Source: Stomorhina lunata
Lineage: Eukaryota > Arthropoda > Insecta > Diptera > Rhiniidae
Direction of reading: 5' to 3'
NCBI GenBank assembly: GCA_933228675.1
Contig: OW121743.1
Span: 84,344,938 to 84,408,937, forward strand
Length of the DNA stretch: 64,000 nucleotides
Below are positions 60,005-64,000 of the stretch, one piece after another. The notes beneath the pieces were generated by a model. The model searched no databases and was not told the origin of the DNA. It saw only the letters and a program-made list of their open reading frames with translations. How positions within the stretch are numbered: the first letter of the stretch is position 1; the number at the start of each line of letters is the position of its first letter. The translations under genes and the position numbers were made by a program.

Positions 60005-60240
60005 TTACTGTAGTGTATTGCACTAAGATCCCAAATTTATTACAATTATTTATTATTGCAAGCAATTTTGGTGGGAAAACCTTTCCTCGACACGTTTCGA
60101 TGGTCGGTTAGCCCATCTCATCAGGAGGATTATCCCTAATTCTAATTATATTGATGGACAGAATAAACAGGAATTATTATTGTGTCCACCAAATATCAAC
60201 ATAAAGCGAAGATTATCATCTGAACAAAAATTTTAATTTT
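60005..60240 (-). mobile_element. Hammerhead-bearing dispersed element, copy 6 (canonical core)
   Basis: Minus-strand element sharing the 5' stretch CAGATGATAATCTTCGCTTT and the 3' end TTAGTGCAATACACTACAGT with copy 2. It contains the best-preserved hammerhead motif of the window, listed separately. It has no open reading frame, so it is non-autonomous or part of a larger element. Penelope-like elements and retrozymes are known carriers of small type I hammerheads; membership here is inference. Confidence 0.65.
60073..60136 (-). ncRNA. Type I hammerhead ribozyme motif with canonical core
   Basis: Read on the minus strand: outer stem I GGGA, internal loop UAA, inner stem I UCCUC, then CUGAUGA, stem II GAUGG with a 9-base loop and CCAUC, then GAAA, C-GU-G as a minimal stem III, UC completing the GUC cleavage triplet, then GAGGA pairing with UCCUC and UCCC pairing with GGGA. 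All invariant core positions (CUGANGA, GAAA, UH) are intact, and stems I and II are fully complementary. The two-base stem III loop is minimal, as in hammerheads of Penelope-like elements and some satellite DNAs. Such motifs often cleave best as dimers (established knowledge). Cleavage is predicted after the C of GUC. Confidence 0.72.
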
Positions 60241-60640
60241 GACCTGGTAATAAAAGGGTTAATGACATACGATTCCAACCAAATTTCTAACATATATTTA
60301 TACGCATTAAAGCAATAATAATTTCAGTACTGCTTATATAAACTGCTAATATATAACAAGTCACGTGCTAACTTTTTTGAAAAATTGAGTTTTAGTCGAA
60401 ATCTTTTGGTTTTAAGTCGCAGGTACAGCTAAGCCGGTAGAGATATCGATCTAGTTCTTTCTTAGTAATAATCTGCAGAGCGTTCTTACTAACACTTTTG
60501 AACTTTTTTACTGTTTTTGAATTCGTTTAACAAACTATTGAAAAACCCAAAAAAGGAGTTTGAAAACGGTATGAAAAAAAAAGACTTTTTTCGTCCTATG
60601 CAAAAGTGACAACGTTGTAACAAAAGTTGTACAAAGTTTA
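60241..60640. other. Unique DNA, no gene seen
   Basis: Spacer before the next GTCT tract; a short more complex stretch at 60410-60460 is not assigned. Confidence 0.35.
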
Positions 60641-61620
<980 letters not shown>

Positions 61621-64000
61621 AATAAAATTTCTAAATAAAAACTAGTTTTGAGTTAACCACCTATGCTAGGGTCCTAGGTTCAGTTCGAACTAGAAGATCT
61701 AATCGGTTTACTATACCGACATTTTTTTTTTTATATAAAAAGTTTAAAATTTTTTTAAAATTGTTAAAGCTTTCATATTAAGCTTTTAAAAATTGTTCAA
61801 GACCAGATAACAATGTCCACTAACTAAACAACTTCCTTTTAAATTTAATCCCTCTTGTGTTTACTTCAACCATTAAACTTGCCATTAAAACTCAAACAAT
61901 AGTCCTGCTAGTAATAATATTAGTTTCCATCACTCAAATGATCCATTACAAAAGTATCATTGAACCAATATGAAAATAACAAAATATAAAAAAATCTTAA
62001 TAGGAAAAATCTCACCATAAAAACAACTAGACAAACAAATTTTATATAAATTCTATTTGAAAAGTAATGCAAATTTCAAAAAACAACAGAATTGAAAGTA
62101 AAAAAAAAAATAATTTTGAAATCAAATAAAAAGGCATTTCAATATTTATGCAAAAGGAATGAATATAAAAATAAAAAATAGGAAAAAGTAAGCCAACCAT
62201 ACAATTTGAATGCGGCTGAAGAAGGAAAGAAAAAGAATATGGAAATAAAATAAAAATAATATTTGCATTTCTATTATGCGAATATTTAAGGCGGTGGAAA
62301 TACTTTAGCACATTTTCTTATTTTATTTTTCAGTTTTTTTTTTTTTTTTACACAACATAAACTGGGCCGTGTATTTACGCTATTTGAATAGTGTCAGTGG
62401 GAATCTGAAAGCTGAATCTGTCAATGGATTCTCAATAACATTTCATCACCATCATTTTGGTAAACTACATAGCGTTGGAATGCACTGAATAAAGGAGATG
62501 ATGATGAAAAAAGATTTTTACGTTCTGATAATACTCTACTTTTATTATAAGAGTTCTTATTTCAATCGTCTTTTAGTTGAGAGAATCCCTGTTTTTTTTT
62601 TTCTATAAAATAGTCGTATTTTTTACTTTAAAAAGTAAACGAAGTCTATTTGTGGGTTTAAAATGGTTTGTTTTTAAAATCTAGAGCTTTTATTAAACAC
62701 CCTACGAAAGTTGAGTAGGTAGTAGCAATGGGGGAGAGCTTTTGAATACTTGAAGCAATAAAAGTTGTAATGAACTTAAAATTTCGATCGATATTACACA
62801 AATCTATTCTTGTTAGTAAAGCTTTTTCGTTTGATATCTTCTAAAGAACTTAGCATTTCAGCTATAAGTAAAAGCATAAGTATTAAATTGTGTTAAGAGC
62901 TTTAAAGTCAAAATATGTAAGTAGCATTTAAAGCAACTTAAGCTTCCAAAAAGTTTCTATTTGTAGTAAAACTCTAATTAAAGTAAAAATATTAAAAATG
63001 TTAAATCTTAAATGTTTAAAAAGCTTCTAAGCTAGTTATTTTAAAGTTAGAAATATTTAATTTAGTCTTATGTAGAAAAACTTTAAAGTTTTAAATAATT
63101 TTAAAAAAGAAGGCTTTCACAGTTAAAACAACCTTAATATACAATTTGTAAAATATCTAAATATTGATAAATTAAATCGACAAAATTTAAATAAAGCTTT
63201 TGAAGATAATTATATTTATAAAAGCTTTAAAGTTTAATAAAAACTTTAAATCTTCAAAGTCAACTAAAACGTCAAATAACGTGTTAACGATAACGAATAA
63301 ACTAAAGCTTTTTTATAATGAAAGCTTAAAGTGTTGACACAGAAATTCTAAAGCTCTAATGTTGGTAAGACTTTTAAAATGTATAAATAAAAATAGTTAT
63401 AACAAAAATATAACTGCTGTGCCTTATAAAGCTTTTTACTATCTAAATGTAGAAAAGTTCTTAAGTTAAAAAAAAAAAACTTTAACAAAAATACTGTTGT
63501 TACAGATTATGAAGATTATTTACTCAATAAAACTTTAAATAGTGGCACAGAAATTACTAAGGTACCAATTATGATTGAGCTTTTAAATCGAATAAATTAA
63601 AATCGTGTACAAGTCATTATTACTGAAATATATAGGTTATGAAGCTTTTATACTATGCATTATTCATTTTCTAAGTGAAATTTTGCAAAACTTTTATTAA
63701 AGCTTTTAGTTGCAGTGAGAAGAGTTTATTTATCTTTATAAATTCATCAAAAAACTGTCAAAGATTGTACATCTTTTAAAGCTTATAGAAGCTTTAAAGC
63801 TATTTTCTTCTTAATAAAGCTATGAAAATAATTATAAATGTTCTCAACATAAACAAAAAATTTTACTTTTACAAAGCTCTTAAAAAGCAAACTAGTAAAA
63901 AGTTTTAAAACTTTATAAAGTTAATTTATTAATAAAATTTGTAAAAGCTTTCAACGAATTCTTGGACCTTAAAAGTTTTTTTACAAGTAAACTTTCCCAG
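61621..64000. other. AAGCTT-rich intronic DNA to the window end, no gene seen
   Basis: About 2.4 kb of intron 3. From about 62640 the motifs AAAGCTTT, AAGCTTTT and TTTAAAGCTT are strikingly frequent. A less AT-rich island at 62350-62510 follows a TTTTTCAG tract but gives a stop codon in the phase required after exon C. The deacetylase catalytic exons are not present. Confidence 0.45.

Noticed and set aside
62334..62488. Possible exon after a TTTTTCAG tract with a less AT-rich, ~45-codon open stretch
   Set aside because: In the phase required after exon C the reading frame hits a stop within the first few codons, and the open frame has no similarity to the CE4 deacetylase domain.

Overview
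The window is very AT-rich animal DNA, most likely from a large-genome brachyceran (calyptrate-like) fly. Three things point there. Three short exons with good GT-AG splice sites encode part of an insect chitin deacetylase. The mobile elements are DINE/Helentron-like elements with GTCT microsatellites, an R1-clade retrotransposon relic and a tRNA-derived SINE-like sequence. The rest is intron filled with minisatellites. The species assignment is inference.

Gene content: one gene on the + strand, seen only in its N-terminal part. Exon A (22854-22936) and exon B (24851-24962) together encode one complete six-cysteine CBM14 (peritrophin-A) chitin-binding domain. Exon C (45416-45543) encodes a short linker and the Cys-rich N-terminal lip of the CE4 deacetylase domain. 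The splice phases agree across all three. No LDLa module lies between CBM14 and the deacetylase, which fits the Cda4/Cda5 class rather than serpentine/vermiform. The signal-peptide exon lies upstream and the catalytic exons lie downstream of the window. Visible introns are over 22.8 kb, 1.9 kb, 20.5 kb and over 18.4 kb. I found no other convincing protein gene; the long open frames are repeat translations.

Layout. 1-3.2 kb: R1-clade RT relic, small inverted-repeat element, 0.9 kb (GACA)n tract. 5.0-12.3 kb: two 28-bp-unit arrays in opposite orientation, forming a giant imperfect inverted repeat. 12.95-15.6 kb: Helentron-like copy 1. 15.8-22.2 kb: 31-bp-unit arrays that switch orientation. 22.85-25.0 kb: exons A and B around a 12-bp minisatellite. 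25.9-33.7 kb: related 31-bp arrays ending in a doubly palindromic one. 35.0-37.6 kb: Helentron-like copy 2 inserted inside another 31-bp array (to 39.6 kb). 41.6-47.5 kb: 31-bp arrays with a 16-bp palindromic core on both sides of exon C. 49.1-56.7 kb: more arrays, with dispersed ~300-bp elements carrying hammerhead ribozyme-like motifs. 57-64 kb: AAAGCTTT-rich DNA, the best-preserved hammerhead-bearing element (minus strand) and a degraded Helentron relative.

The two most interesting signals are (i) the dispersed type I hammerhead-ribozyme-like family, with a fully canonical core at 60073-60136, and (ii) a superfamily of 28-31-bp minisatellites sharing a TTTCTATAGAAA-like core. These minisatellites fill every large intron of this one gene and repeatedly flip orientation, so the nascent pre-mRNA could form kilobase-scale duplexes.
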